Shown: positions 19,517 through 31,012, counted from the first letter of the stretch. The stretch: 64,000 nt of DNA from Macropodus opercularis (GCA_030770545.1 CM061106.1:10796501-10860500); one strand, 5' to 3'. The notes: generated from the sequence alone by a model not told the origin. Numbers and translations are program-made.

Positions 19517-21030
19517 AGGTAGAGCTCAGAAAGAGTAATTTTGGAAATGGATCAAGGGAGATGGGTTTGTTGAGGGAGAAGGTGGCAAGTTTTGTACCTG
19601 CCTGCATATTCAACCCAATAGAGGTGTGACGGTTTGGCCCTCCAGCCACTGGAGGGCGCCCTTGTTCCCTGTCCTTCTTCGTTGGGTTTTGTTTTTCGTC
19701 CTTTTCCTGTTTGTTCATCATTGATTTCAGCTGTTTGTCATTTCCTGTTTGAGTTGTATTTAAGTTCCGCCCTGTGTCCTTTTTGGTTGCTGGCTTGTCA
19801 TTGGTGTTACCGCGTATGTATTGGTGCTGCAGATTGTAAGTGTTACTTGTTTATTGGCTTTTCGTGTTCCCACTTGTGTGTTGGTGTTTCTTGGATTAGT
19901 TTGCAGTGTTACCTGGTATTGTATGATATATGGTTGTTTTGCATTCTGTCCCGTGTGGCTCAGGTTTGTTTTGTGTTAAAGTTTTGTAGCTGCAGGGTTT
20001 TGTTTCTGTTAGTTGTTACTTGGTATTTTGATCTCGCTTTGTATTCTGTTTTGTTCAGTGTTAAAGTTTATAGCGTCACGTCCATGTTTGTTTCCGTTCA
20101 TTAAAATATTCAGTTAACATTTCATCCATGCCTCTGGGTCGTGCAAGTGGGTCCTTTCCTGTTAGTCTGCTATTAGTTAGTGTTTTGAGTTTTGAGTCTT
20201 GTGAGTGGGGAATTAGGCTCTAGGTTGAGCTTCCCCCCTAGTTTGGCGCCATCGAGTGGCGAACTAGAGACAGTACCAGGGGCTCAGGCATTTCCTACCC
20301 CTGGCACTCTAGTTAGTTTGATGCAGCGCTGTAACAAGAGGTGAAAGTGTCTGATCACCACCCACATGACCAAATGTCTCTTCTGGAAGCCATGCTAACA
20401 GTTACAGTGCCGGATGTGAGAACACGAGTCCAGAGGATCCAGGGACGCATAAGGTTCTTCCCCATGTGCATGTCAAGAGAGAACATTAGATGTGATGTTG
20501 GTGAAAACCTGTGACCTGATGCTAGAGAGAGGCAGGATCAGCCCCTCAAATATTTGTTCAAATTACAGTATGTACAGTATGTTTCTACCTTTTTCTTCTC
20601 ATTACTGTAATTCCATAAACGACTATCAACTACTGAAGCAAACTGCTAATTTTCATTTACCTTAAAGAATTGTTATGTTCCAAACATTTAAATGAATCAT
20701 GTGAAATAATGTCTCACTTTTCTTTGAAATTCTTTCAACTATAAAGGTTAAAGTTAGTATTTTCTGTATTGGTGCTTGATGTTAGTGTTTTTTCTCTCAG
20801 TGTGTTCTGAGTGACAGTGTGTGTTATCTCAGTGAGGGTTGTGCTTAGTGTTTTGCTGCACTGAGCCTGTTTTGAGCCATGTGTTTAGAGTTGTGTTGCT
20901 TTGAATGAGTTTTGCAGGTGATGTGAACTGTTTAGCTCAGGTGACTGTTGGTAGTGAAGACTGTAGTTAGAGGTTTGAACATGTAGCTCCAGTTGTGCTC
21001 ACTGTTGTTTAGCAATCGAAAAAAAAACTG
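19505..21030 (+). mobile_element. Mariner-type element A, right part with TIR
   Basis: GGTAGAGCTCAGAAAGAGTA onward matches element B (28084 onward). It encodes a remnant of the DDE_3 C-terminus (VLYLPAYS), is interrupted by the solo LTR at 19625-20336, and continues to the inverted terminus at 21004-21030 followed by TA. The transposase frame is broken. Confidence 0.7.
19625..20336 (+). mobile_element. Solo LTR (712 bp) with perfect 5-bp target duplication
   Basis: Begins TGTGACGGTTTGGCCCTCCA and ends GCGCTGTAACA, flanked by AGAGG on both sides (19620-19624 and 20337-20341). The interrupted mariner sequence reads through when the LTR is removed. Near its start GCCCTCCA and TGGAGGGC form an 8-bp hairpin with a 5-base loop. 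A related LTR lies at 38489-39145. The internal region was lost, presumably by LTR-LTR recombination. Confidence 0.85.
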
Positions 21031-21032
21031 TA

Positions 21033-22300
21033 TTAATGAAGTACAGGGTCAGTGGAAAGTACCAGAAGGACCAGGAGGATGTGATGGGGGATGGGGAGAA
21101 CATGAAGAGCAGCATCTCTGACCAAGGATGAGAAAAGGATTAGATCATGTCTGTTCACGTGTGAATACTGTCCTGCCATTGGTTGATGGATGTTGAACAC
21201 GCGCTAAGCATCACCTTATTGTGCCTGAAAACCACCAATGATGCCAGAGATGTGATTTTATGTTAAGGAAGATGACTTAGCTAAAATTTTGTATAAAACC
21301 CCTGGATTTTGGCTGGTTGGGCAGATTGTTCACTGTTGCAGGGGGACCCTCTGTCAGTCTGAACCAAAAACTGAGAAGTAGAGGAAGAGAGGAGATCCAA
21401 AGCAGAAATCTTTTTCCCTTGTGCAGTTTTGCCCTGGACCATGACAGAGCATGAAGCATCACGGAGAAGATCTACAGCTGGGCCTCAGTTTCCAACCCAG
21501 AGACTCTCAGCCAACAATCTTCACACCTGAGTCGTTTCCACTCTTCAACCAGCCTTAATCTTCAAAAGCCAAAGGGGTTGTGAGTAGAGTAGCACCATAG
21601 GGCAAGAATAGATATATTGGTATCTATTCTTGCATACAATACATTGGAATCTTGAAATTTTAATGTTAGCTTTTGCATTTTCTAAATAAAGTACATCTGC
21701 AGTTAAAGTAACAGCTTCCTTTCTTTAATTGTATTTTATCAGGGTTTCAAAGAGCTCGTAGCTTCTCCTCATTGTTATAAAAGTATCCAATCGTGTGTGA
21801 CTAAGCCAGACTCACACGATGAAAGCTCTTGTCGGTTTAACCTAGAGCCGAAATTAATACCTCCTGTGTGATAAAACTATACTTATCACCAAAACATATG
21901 TGTGAGGGCTGGCTGCTCTCTGCTACTAGAGGATCAGGGTAAGAAACAACACCTATGTAGAAAAGTGGCCGGTTTCTCCCCCTTCTTAGTTGCATGTGAT
22001 CTGATGTTTCTGGCCTCTAGGGGCCGGGAAACGTTCTCTCATAGCTCTACCCACATTTGTGGCCCACTGGTCAAATTATGTCCACTTCGCAGGTGGACAT
22101 AATCTGCCCCATCAGGGCCTCCAATCACCTACTCCCAGTCTCTGGCCCATGGTCAACTGCTCCAACTTCTCTGTGGTCGTGTCTGCCCTACCGTGGTGTG
22201 TGACGTTAACTCTGTCTCCTGTTTTTTCACTGAACTATCAGTGAGTTCCTAGTGTTTGTCTTTCCCCCAATAATTTTAGTTCCCCATGCTGCCAATGCCA
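21033..22300. other. Unassigned, LTR-like region
   Basis: No protein homology recognised. 21270-21700 has a TATAAAA-type box (about 21290) and an AATAAA signal (about 21687), the layout of an LTR, but I found no second copy or target duplication in the window. Confidence 0.3.
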
Positions 22301-22317
22301 TATTGTGCACTATTCGC

Positions 22318-22647
22318 CTATTTTCCTCTTTGTTCTAATTCTGTTTTCCACTTTCTCTTCACCATTAAAGCTTTTACTTTTGTTACCTGTAATGCAGCCA
22401 CATCCTCCCTGGCTAAAACCTCTGCTAGATCTCCTCTGTCCTCATCTTTCCAAGCTCCCTTCATTTTTATATATTTACCAGGATACATTTTTCTTTGCCA
22501 ATCTCGATCCTTCGTTTCAAAACCACTTAACTGTTCACATGCTTTTTTCCACTGATTCAACATTGTCAGTGGCGCCATCATCAGCACACTCTCGATCAAA
22601 TTCACTCTCCATTTTTCTCCTCCTGAGATTTCACTTCTCTCACTCAT
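22318..22647 (-). pseudogene. gag: Endogenous retrovirus Gag N-terminal fragment
   Basis: A 109-residue open frame rich in Lys, Trp and Met, with features of the matrix-like N-terminus of fish endogenous retroviral Gag (a short acidic start, a WKK motif, a KYIKMKG segment and an EVLAREDV segment). It ends without the capsid region. Minus strand; it does not belong to the plus-strand retrovirus at 37905-44530. Family assignment is from memory of related proteins and is moderate. Confidence 0.5.
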
Positions 22648-23042
22648 AGGAGAGAGAAAAACTAATAATAAAAAAACCCAACAACTTTGTTATCACCGTC
22701 AGATTTACACACTCTTTTACCGGTGACTTTTCAACACCGTCAAAAACTATTCCACTAACTTACAATATTATTTAGGGGCGCACACTTCACCTTTTTTTTT
22801 TTTATATTTGTGTCTGCAGTTTTCCATCTTAGTATTTTAATGTCCTTGTCAGGACATTATAGGCACCACACCCGTGATTTCACTTATCTCTTATCCTTTT
22901 TACTCTTTAACTTATATCTTATCTGTTTTTATTATTTAAGTTTTAATTTACAGAACTGGATTCCTACGCATGATGCAGTTATTTTAGTGTTTTCAATATG
23001 CAGAATATATGCTTCCCTTGTCTTTGCCTGGGCAATCTGTCT

Positions 23043-23590
23043 CTCCTTCACCATCACGTCGGATAAAAATCCGTCTTGCTTTTATTTCAAACTTGAAGAA
23101 TAATAATTTACAGGCCTGGGTCAGTCTGTCCCTATACTATACAGCATATAGTCAGGGCACGAAGTCTGACTGACACTGTCTGTCCCCCGACCCACACTTT
23201 TATGCTGGACAGAGCATCTTTCTGTGGTGTAACAGGATCCTGATGCCGTGGTCTGGTGTTCGTCTCCATGGCTGCTTTATTGGTGTCTTATCTTCTCCGT
23301 TGCTTTGTGGTCCCATAACCTATGGATCTAAGCACATTCCTTCTACAGACATTCACATGTTTCACTACTTATCTGATTTTCTGCTTAGACCCCATTCTTC
23401 ACATGCTGTTTAATGACCCGTGTCTGGGTGCATCTGGTGTCTCTACTATTCTCTAAACCTGATGTGTGTGTTTCAAACTATACTTTAATGCATTCGGCTT
23501 GTTCTGTTTTCTGCCTGCATCCTACTATCTAAGCTTTCAACTACTATTTTAACTACTACTTAACTATTTAGATTCCTTCAGTGTTCGATA
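23043..23590 (-). repeat. LTR-like direct repeat, copy 1
   Basis: About 520 bp closely repeated at 23980-24505 in the same orientation (shared start near CAGTCTTGCTTTTATTTCAA, shared end near CTACTACTTAACTATTTA). The two copies flank a fragment of LTR-retrotransposon integrase C-terminus, so they are probably the LTRs of an internally deleted element on the minus strand. Confidence 0.6.
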
Positions 23591-23600
23591 ATAAACCCTG

Positions 23601-23950
23601 CTAACTCGTCTCTAAAAGGGGAGTCTCTATGTGATGGAGGTAGGCACGAAGATCCTTTAGGATCTCTGAATTCTGTAGGCGGGTACACAACTCCACCCCA
23701 CCGACGCGGTGACCATCACTCTTAGGGGAGTATTGAACCGGAGATGACGGAATTGGGACGACAGTGGCTATGACAGCTGGCCCACCTGACTTCCTCCCAG
23801 GAGACATCCCCTCTCTACGTTCGACATACTTCTTCAGCATATTAATATGGCAAACATGTGACTTTCTTTTTCGGTCCGGGGTGCACACAACATAATCTGT
23901 CTCATTGAGCTTCTGCTGCACTACATAGTGTTGAGCTGCTCTCCCAATCC
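23601..23950 (-). pseudogene. Ty3/gypsy integrase C-terminal fragment
   Basis: Contains VVCTPDRKRKSHVCHINMLK plus KYVER, the C-terminal integrase/tail motif (TPDRxRK-xCHxNMLK) of a fish gypsy lineage. It is followed by a low-complexity tail and a stop at 23601, directly before the LTR-like repeat. The rest of the element is missing. Confidence 0.65.
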
Positions 23951-23979
23951 CAAGTCTGCACGTTCGTTGAATGATGAGG

Positions 23980-24505
23980 AGAAACGTCTGATAAAAATCA
24001 GTCTTGCTTTTATTTCAAACGTGAAGAATAATAATTTACAGGCCTGGGTCAGTCTGTCCCTATACTATACAGCATATAGTCAGGGCACGAAGTCTGACTG
24101 ACACTGTCTGTCCCTCAACCCACACTTTTATGCTGGACAGAGCATGTTTCTGTGGTGTTACCGGATCCTGATGCCGTGGTCTGGTCTTCGTCTCCTCGGT
24201 GCTTTATTGGTGTCTTATCTGCTCCGTTGCTGTGTGGCCCCATAACCTATGGATTTAAGCACATTCCTTCTACAGACATTCACATGTTTCACTCCCAACT
24301 TATTTGATTTTCTCCTTAGACCCTCATCCTCCACATACTGTTTTATGACATGTGGCTGGGGGCTCTTCCACTACTCTCTAAACTTGATGTGTGTGTTTTA
24401 AACTATACTTTAATGCATTCTTCTTGTTCTGTTTTCTGCCTGCATCCTACTATCTAAGCTTTTAACTACTATTTTAACTACTACTTAACTATTTACATTC
24501 CTTTA
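23980..24505 (-). repeat. LTR-like direct repeat, copy 2
   Basis: Partner of 23043-23590, with scattered substitutions and small indels. On the minus strand it would be the 5' LTR, yet the next sequence is pol tail, not gag, so nearly the whole internal region was deleted or the copies were brought together by recombination. Confidence 0.6.
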
Positions 24506-25020
24506 CCACCATTTGTGCATATTCACATGCTTCCTTTGCCAGCTGTATTGCCTTTTCCACAGATTCTACAATTCGTCTTAGTTTACAATTGCATGTCACA
24601 GCAAAGGGATGTTGAAACTGTATGAGGACTCCTGTTAGGCTGTTTATCACGTCTGGTCCTGACATAAGATGCTCATTGATGCTGGTAGCTTTTTGCTTAG
24701 CTGAGCAGTCAAACACAACCCTAAGTTTTACCAGGTTTATAGGGTGATAAATGCCATGATGAGGTATGTACCATTTTTCTCCAGGTGGTCCTTCATCCAG
24801 CGCTTCTTCTGCATCACCCCCTTGTATGATGTTGTTCATAAACTTTGTGTAGTCTTTTAATTGCTCATCTCTAGCAAGTTGTTGGACTGTAATAACCTAG
24901 TTGACAGGCCCTTTCTTGAATGGCAGGGGCATTTCATAATGTCCTTCCTTCCTTTCTTATACTTCCCTCTAGTTCACTAAGGGAAATAAGATCTTCACGG
25001 GAGACTGTTTTGTCATTTCC
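24489..25020 (-). pseudogene. BEL/Pao retrotransposon Pol fragment (RT entry)
   Basis: Contains WYIPHHGIYHPINLVKLRVV followed by FDCSAKQKATSINEHLMSGP and DVINSLTGVL, the conserved start of BEL/Pao reverse transcriptase, and farther right a piece related to the segment before it. The catalytic YVDD region is absent. Truncated; orientation minus. Confidence 0.7.
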
Positions 25021-25073
25021 ACTGCCACCCTTGAAATCACTCTCTAGGGTGTGGATTGCATACGTGGGTGTTA

Positions 25074-25409
25074 CAGTTTTTTTCGATTGCTAAACGTCAG
25101 TGGGTACAACTGGAGTCACATGTGCAAAACTCTAACTACAGCATGTGCAGCATCAGTTCATGTGGACCAAACTCTAGTTCGTTTTTCATTGCTTGAACAC
25201 AGTTTTCAAAACTCTACACACTTATCCCATGACTTTAACCACAACACTGTGGATTTACAGCACTTTGTTCAAATGCTAACACACTGCTGTCAAAACTGTG
25301 AACCACACATTCAAAACAGAATAGATTTCAGCCTTGTGCCTTTCAAACACTGCTGATTGCAGTTTCAGCAGAAAGACAGGTGACTTGTTTTAGACTTGTT
25401 AGCGAACAA

Positions 25410-25412
<3 letters not shown>
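25074..25412 (+). mobile_element. Mariner-type element B, left part with TIR
   Basis: CAGTTTTTTTCGATTGCTAA follows TA at 25072-25073. It is about 90 percent identical by eye to element A's left part. It runs into a TA microsatellite at 25413, where the R4-like LINE is inserted. Confidence 0.8.

Positions 25413-25451
<39 letters not shown>
25413..25451. repeat. (TA)n microsatellite at LINE 5' junction
   Basis: About 19 TA units. With the TA run at 28049-28062 it brackets the R4-like LINE, suggesting that the LINE used a TA repeat as its target. Confidence 0.85.
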
Positions 25452-25453
<2 letters not shown>

Positions 25454-28048
25454 ACAAAGAGCATCACTGAAACCAATGAGCTGATATACACTTCAGCAAC
25501 CGTGATCCTTGAGATGCTGGGATATAAGTCACAGGGCAAGTCCCACCGTGGAAGAGAAGGTTAGAGGCCAAAATCAAGGCAACACAGAGAGAAGTGAGCC
25601 AACTGTCAGAGCTTCAGAAAGGTGCAATGAAAAAGCAAGTGCCCAAGAGGTACAGACAGATGCCCATACCTGAAGCATTGGGGACTGCCAAACAAAGGCT
25701 CCAAGCCTTGGCCATCCGCCTCAAGAGATACACAAGGGAAATTGAAGCCAGGAGAATAAACCGGCTGTTCTCCACACGACCGGCTAGAGTGTACTCTCAG
25801 TGGCAGGGTAATAACACCAGAGCAGACCCACCAAGACTGGAGACTGAACAATACTGGAAAGGCATATGGGAGAAGGAAGCATCACACAACAGTGGCGAGC
25901 AGACCTAAGGGCAGACCACAGCCACCTCCCAGAACAGGCTCCAGTTACCATCACAAGAAAGAGTCTCGGGTATGGCAAATTGGACAGCACCAGGGCCTGA
26001 CATGATACATGGGTACTGGCTCAAGAAGCTCACTGCACAAATGAACCAGCTGCTAAGAGATGGGACCCACCCTGAATGGATGACTGAAGGGCGGACATGA
26101 TCCTGAAAGACCCCCAGAAGGGAACAGTCCCATCCAACTACAGGCCAATAACCTGCCTCTCCACAACATGGAAGCTCCTGTCCGGCATCATAGCGGCTAA
26201 GATAAGTGGGCATATGGATCAGTACATGAGCACAGCACAGAAGGGCATTGGTAAAGATACCAGAGGAGCCAAACACCGGCTACTGGTTGATAGAACAGTC
26301 ACTCGAGACTGCAAAGCCCGACAGACCAACCTGTGCACTGCCTGGATTGATTACAAAAAAAGCCTACGACTCAATGCCACACACGATCAGTGTGTGGCAT
26401 TGATCAGTGTCATTGATCAGTGTGGATCAGTGAATGCTTGGAGATGTATAACATCAACAGGACTCTAAGAGCGTTCGTTGCAAACTTGATGAGGCTGTGG
26501 AAAACCAACCTTGAGGCCAACAGGAAGCCAATTGCACAAGTGTCCATCAAATGTGGCATATACCAAGGAGATGCTCTGGAGACTGGCTACGGATACCAAC
26601 TCAGAAATGGGGCCACCATCAGTCACCTCCTCTACATGGATGACATCAAGCTGTACGCCAAGAGCGAGAGAGACATTGACTCACTTGGAATGTCATTCGG
26701 ACTAGAGAAGTGTGGCCGGATAGTGACCAAAAGAGGGAAGGTAGTCCATACAGAAGGGAACAGACATTGAGAACAGCTACAAGTACCTTGGTATCCCACA
26801 GGCAAATGGCAACCTCGAAGAGGCTACAAGAAACGCAGCAACAAACAAATACCTGCAACGAGTAAGGCAAGTCCTAAGGAGTCAGCTCAATGGTAGAAAC
26901 AAGGTCCGGGCAATTAACAGCTATGCCCTGCCAGTCATCCCATATCCTGCAGGAATAATAAGCTGGCCAAAGGAAGAGATACAGACCACAGATGTGAAAA
27001 CTCGAAAGCTCCTCACCATGCATGGAGGGTTCCAACCGAAATCCAGCACCCTGAGACTATACACTAAGCGCCATGAAGGAGGCAGAGGACTAGTAAGTGT
27101 CCAAAGCACAATACAGGATGAAACCTCCAAAATCCATGAATACATTCGGAGGATGGCTCCAATGGATAAAGTGCTCAGTGAGTGTCTCAGGCAGCAAAAA
27201 GGGGAGGCAGAGGTGCTGGAGGTGCCATCATGGGAGGACAGGCCCCTACCACCTACCACCGCCAGATAACTGAAGTGGCTGATATCAAGAAATCCTACCA
27301 ATGGCTAGAAAGGGCTGGACTGAAAGACAGCACAGAGGTACTAATCATGGCTGCACAGGAACAGGCCTTGAGCACCAGAGCAATAGAGGCCCAGATATAC
27401 CACACCCGACAAGACCCCAGGTGCAGGCTGTGCAAAGAGGCCTCTGAGACAATCCAGCACATAACTGCAGGGTGTAAGATGCTGGCAGGAAAGGCATACA
27501 TGGAGCGTCATAACCAAGTGGCTGGTATAGTGTACAGGAACATCTGTGCAGAGTACGGACTGGAAGTACCAAGGTCTAGGTGGGAAACACCCCCTAAGGT
27601 GGTACAGAACGACCGAGCCAAGATCCTGTGGGACTTCCGGATACAGACAGATAAAATGGTAATGGCAAACCAACCGGACATTGTGGTGGTGGACAAACAG
27701 CAGAGACAAGCCGTTGTGGTTGACATAGCAATACCTTGTGATGCTAACATCAGAAAGAAGGAACTTGAGAAATTAGAGAAATACCAGGGGCTCAAAGAAG
27801 AACTTGAGAAGGCCTGGAAAGTCAAGGCGAAAGTGGTGCCCGTGGTCATCGGAGCACTAACCCCCAAACTGGAGGAGTGGCTAGAACAGATCCCAGGAAA
27901 GACCTCAGACATCTCAGTCCAGAAAAGTGCAGACCTAGGAACAGCTAAGATACTGCGCAGAACCCTCAAGCTCCCAGGCCTCTGGTAGAGGACCCGAGCT
28001 TGGATGGATGAGACTGCCCACGGGGGGCGAGGAGGAATTTAAAAAAAA
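25452..28048 (+). mobile_element. R4/Rex6-like LINE with restriction-like endonuclease, frame-broken
   Basis: The translation runs in order: SQLSELQKGAMKKQVPKRYR (25594), NRLFSTRPARVYSQWQG, TAPGPDMIHGYWLKKL-type segment (about 25990), SNYRPITCLSTTWKLLSGII (about 26140), an RT core with LLYMDDIKLYAK (about 26630; YMDD catalytic), HGGFQPKSSTLRLYTKRHEG (about 27030), then QDPRCRLCKEASETIQHI (CCHC) and QPDIVVVDKQQRQAVVVDIA, a PD-(D/E)XK endonuclease signature. The final 268-residue piece (27182-27988) is uninterrupted, but several frameshifts and a deletion lie before it (about 26360-26450 and 26590). Elements of this group use a restriction-like endonuclease and favour fixed or repeat targets. 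Non-functional copy; ends AATTTAAAAAAAAATATAT. Confidence 0.8.
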
Positions 28049-28063
28049 ATATATATATATATA

Positions 28064-28900
28064 GCTCTACCTATATACTGTATATAGGTAGAGCTCAGAA
28101 AGAGTAATTTTGGAAATGGATCAAGGAAGACTGATTTGTGGAGGGAGAAGGGCGGCAAGTTTTGTACCTGCCTGCATATTCACCCTTCCTCAACCCAATA
28201 GAGGAGTTTTTCTCTGCCTGGAGGTGGAAAGTGTTTGATCACCACCCACATGACCAAATGTCTCTTCTGGAAGCCATGTTACAGTTCCAGTGCCGGATGC
28301 GAGGACACGACTCCAGGGATGGATAAGGTTCTTCCCCAGGTTCATGTCAAGAGAGAACTTTAGATGTGATGTTGATGAAAACCTGTGGCCTGATGCTAGA
28401 GAGAGGCAGGATCAGCCCCTCAATTATTTGTTCAAATTACAGTATGTACAGTATGTTTCTACCTTTTTCTTCTCATTACTGTAATTCCATAAACGACTAT
28501 CAACTACTGAAGCAAACTGCTAATTTTCATTTACCTTAAAGAATTGTTATGTTCCAAACATTTAAATAAATCATGTGACAGAATGTCTCTCTTTTCTTTG
28601 AAATTTTTTAAACTGTAAAGGTTAAAGTTAGTATTTTCTGTATTGGTGCTTGATGCTAGTGGTTTTCTCTCAGTGTGTTCTAGTGACAGTGTGTATTATC
28701 TCAGTGAGGGTTGTGTATAGTGTTTTGCTGCACTGAGCCTGTTTTGAGCCATGTGTTTAGAGTTGTGTTGCTTTGAATGAGTTTTGCAGGTGATGTGAAC
28801 TGTTTAGCTCAGGTGATTGTTGGTAGTGAAGACTGTAGTTAGAGTGTTGCACATGTAGCTCCAGTTGTGCCCACTGTCGTTTAGCAATCGAAAAAAACTG
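28064..28900 (+). mobile_element. Mariner-type element B, right part with transposase C-terminus and TIR
   Basis: The frame at about 28145-28325 encodes VLYLPAYSPFLNPIEEFFSA plus WRWKV, the C-terminal DDE_3 motif (PxxNPIE with the last catalytic Glu) of IS630/Tc1-type transposases. It ends in the inverted terminus at 28880-28900 followed by TA. The N-terminal transposase is absent, so non-autonomous. Confidence 0.8.
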
Positions 28901-28904
28901 TAAC

Positions 28905-29020
28905 GATTACAAGACAGAAACCAGGAAGTAACAAAACCAGGGAAGAAGAAAGGCAAATAAGAGCACCCTCTAGGGGTTGGATGGCCACTGCACCACATGG
29001 GCAAATAGTACACGAGTAAA
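28905..29020 (-). repeat. LTR-start fragment related to the solo LTR family
   Basis: On the minus strand, GGCCATCCAACCCCTAGAGG followed by GTGCTCTTATT and two CTTCCTGGTTT-like blocks resembles the first 100 bp of the LTR at 19625. Truncated. Confidence 0.4.
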
Positions 29021-29106
29021 CCAGTGGAGAGTGTCTTGTGTCCTTACAACACGAAAAAAAGATAAAGCAGGCTTTTGAAGTGCGCATGTAAAATAATATT
29101 CAGTCT

Positions 29107-29453
29107 TTAACTGCCTCCGCCGTTATTTTTGCTTTGCTTTAGCTGCAGTGTTTCAGAAAGAAATGGATCTAACTCACACAAAGCATCAATCAGGACTTTA
29201 CAGGCTGCGCCTCCCTTTGCTACAACCATGTCAGTCAGCTTTCCTGTTTTGTCTGCATTTGATGGTATTACTTGGATTGACTCCATCTCTCTGGGGTTTA
29301 TGACTCTGTTTTCCAGCAGATTATCCAGCAATTCTTTAACTACAGAACTGGACACTCTTTTGATAAGCTCTGTCCTAACAGAGCGCAGCTTCCTCTCTTC
29401 CTCCCCTTGGACATTCCCTGCACATGGTAGATTTTGTCCACTTGGGCAAGAAC
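29107..29453 (-). CDS. C-terminal CARD exon
   Basis: CARD domains recruit caspases or adaptors by homotypic contact in inflammasome-type signalling. After a TTTCCAG acceptor the exon reads SCPSGQNLPCAGNVQGEEER, KLRSVRTELIKRVSSSVVKE, LLDNLLENRVINPREMESI, DKTGKLTDMVVAKGGAACKV and LIDALCELDPFLSETLQL, then a basic tail and TAA at 29107. The six-helix pattern (ELI-RV, LLD-LL, MESI, DK---L-D-V--KG, A---LI-AL, DPFLSE-L) is that of fish caspase-1/NLR CARDs. It enters in phase 1, matching the donor phase of the 60-bp exon at 36019-36078. No defect is visible. The parent gene is uncertain: an NLR with C-terminal CARD whose LRR exons lie at 58 and 63 kb, or another CARD protein. Confidence 0.8.
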
Positions 29454-30040
29454 CTGGAAACCAGACACAAATGCTTGATCAGTATTGAATAGTACTTGAT
29501 TTAAAAATGTTGTAAAGCCTCATTTAAGGCCCTGTGGAAAACAGTCAGGAACAGTCAGAGGTTTCATTGGGGCTGGAGCGTATCCTGGCTGTCATTGGCA
29601 TCATCATAATGAGCCCATTCTATACAGGTGTGAAGTGAAACCTACCTGGAGGATAATCTGTGGCCTTTACTTGGAAATGTATGTAAGTTTTTTATCATCG
29701 TAAAAACTGTAAATTTGTCAAATGCGTAATTGTTATTTGCACACGTATTCACACATGCTCCACTTTCATTCTGCACCTTACTAATTGTTTGTAGCCGTTG
29801 TAGCAAGTGAATTTCCCCACTGTACTATCAATAAAGAATTATCTCATCTTATCTTATCTACCAACTTCCCTCAGACTGAAGAAGCTGCATGTATAGAATC
29901 TTTCTTTCTTCATCTTTATATCTGTAAATATGCGATCAGTTGTAACATTATGACCACCAGTCTAATATTCAGTTGGTTTTACCTGCTGCCAAAACAGTCC
30001 TGACCCATTGAGACATGGACTTCACAAATACACTGAAAGT
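29454..30040. other. Intron upstream of the CARD exon, with LINE tail
   Basis: 29690-29866 is a LINE 3' tail (TTTCCCCACTGTACTATCAA then TAAAGAATT with an ATCTT repeat), the same family as at 6440-6535. The rest is unassigned. Confidence 0.5.
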
Positions 30041-30044
30041 GTTG

Positions 30045-31012
30045 GCTGACTGACGGTAAGCGTATCGCGTCACTTCCTGTCACCAAGGTTTGTCGCTGGT
30101 TTTTTCGTTTTTGTTAAACGACTTGTCTCCTCACTTTTATCTCTTTACTGTTGTTTTCTAACTTACTTCGAGTGCCTAAGGGTCACACGCTTGTAATACT
30201 CAGGCACCTTATTTCCCTTTCATTAAAATCACAGCTAATTTCGTAGCTTTCTGGTCTTTTCAGGTAAGCTAGCTTAACTTTCTGCTATGGCTTCTCCTCC
30301 TTCTTTCTCTTGCTCGGTGCCTTATGTTTAGCTCGTCCTCTGCCTCCATTAGTGTTAATGGTATCTGTAATAAGTGTGAGATAGTGGCAGCACTGGAGGC
30401 GACTCTGACTGATTTGGAATCTCGGCTCCGCACTGTGCGAAACCAGTCAGCTAGTCAGGCCCCGCTAGCTAGTGCGGAGCCTCCTAGCTTAGCTGCTACT
30501 CGTCCCTTAGCGGGTCCCGAGCAGCCGGGATGTGACTGGGTGACGGTTCGTAGGAGTCGTAGATAGATAGATATTTAATGTCATTGTCACCTGTACAATG
30601 AAATTTTAAAAATGTAGTTCTAGGCAGTTGCCTACATTTCACTACAAACCGCTTGTCATCGCTTCTCCGCTGGCTGTCTAGGTGGAGTCCAGCAAACGAT
30701 GTGGGCTTCGTAGACAATTGGAGCAGTTTTTGGGGAAAACCTGGGCTGATTAGAAGAGACGGCGTCCATCCCACCTTGGATGGAGCATCTCTGCTCTCTA
30801 GTAACATGGCCAAGTTGATTAGACTCCCTAAACCATGACCCAGAGTGGAGCCCAGGACGCAGAGTCGCAGTCTTACACGCCTCTCTGCAGACTCTCAGCC
30901 GCCACCCGCTCCTAGCTGTAACACTCCCATCGAGACTGTGTCTGCTCCCCGACCACCTAAGTTATATAAATCACAAATAAATAAAAGAGGAGTGATTCAC
31001 AGGAATTTAATA
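30045..31012 (+). mobile_element. L2-like LINE copy 1, 5' region and ORF1
   Basis: Starts with non-coding 5' sequence. 30324-30566 encodes an ORF1-like start (CNKCEIVAALEATLTDLESR then PGCDWVTVRRSR) found again in copy 2 at 62880-62820. After a 55-bp insertion, 30643-30838 encodes FVDNWSSFWGKPGLIRRDGV then HPTLDGASLLSSNM, the end of the SGNH/esterase-like ORF1 of fish L2/CR1 elements; ORF1 esterase domains are thought to aid RNA or membrane interaction. The region between is deleted. Ends at the mariner C insertion. Confidence 0.65.
30563..30617 (+). mobile_element. Short retroposed tail with GTAG duplication
   Basis: GTAG (30559-30562), then 51 bp beginning ATAGATAGATATTTAATGTC and ending in an A-rich stretch, then GTAG (30614-30617). 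Copy 2 of the LINE lacks this piece (62830), so it is a real insertion, probably a LINE or SINE 3' tail. Confidence 0.6.

Noticed and set aside
19422..19721. Minus-strand frame with Tyr/Ile/His/Thr runs
   Set aside because: It is a translation of the TA/TG microsatellite.
14444..21030. Idea that the SET/recombinase gene is cargo mobilised by the mariner
   Set aside because: The mariner halves match an ordinary element when the insert is removed, the gene is truncated at one border, and the sister mariner has an unrelated LINE in the same spot. An insertion site is a simpler explanation than cargo.
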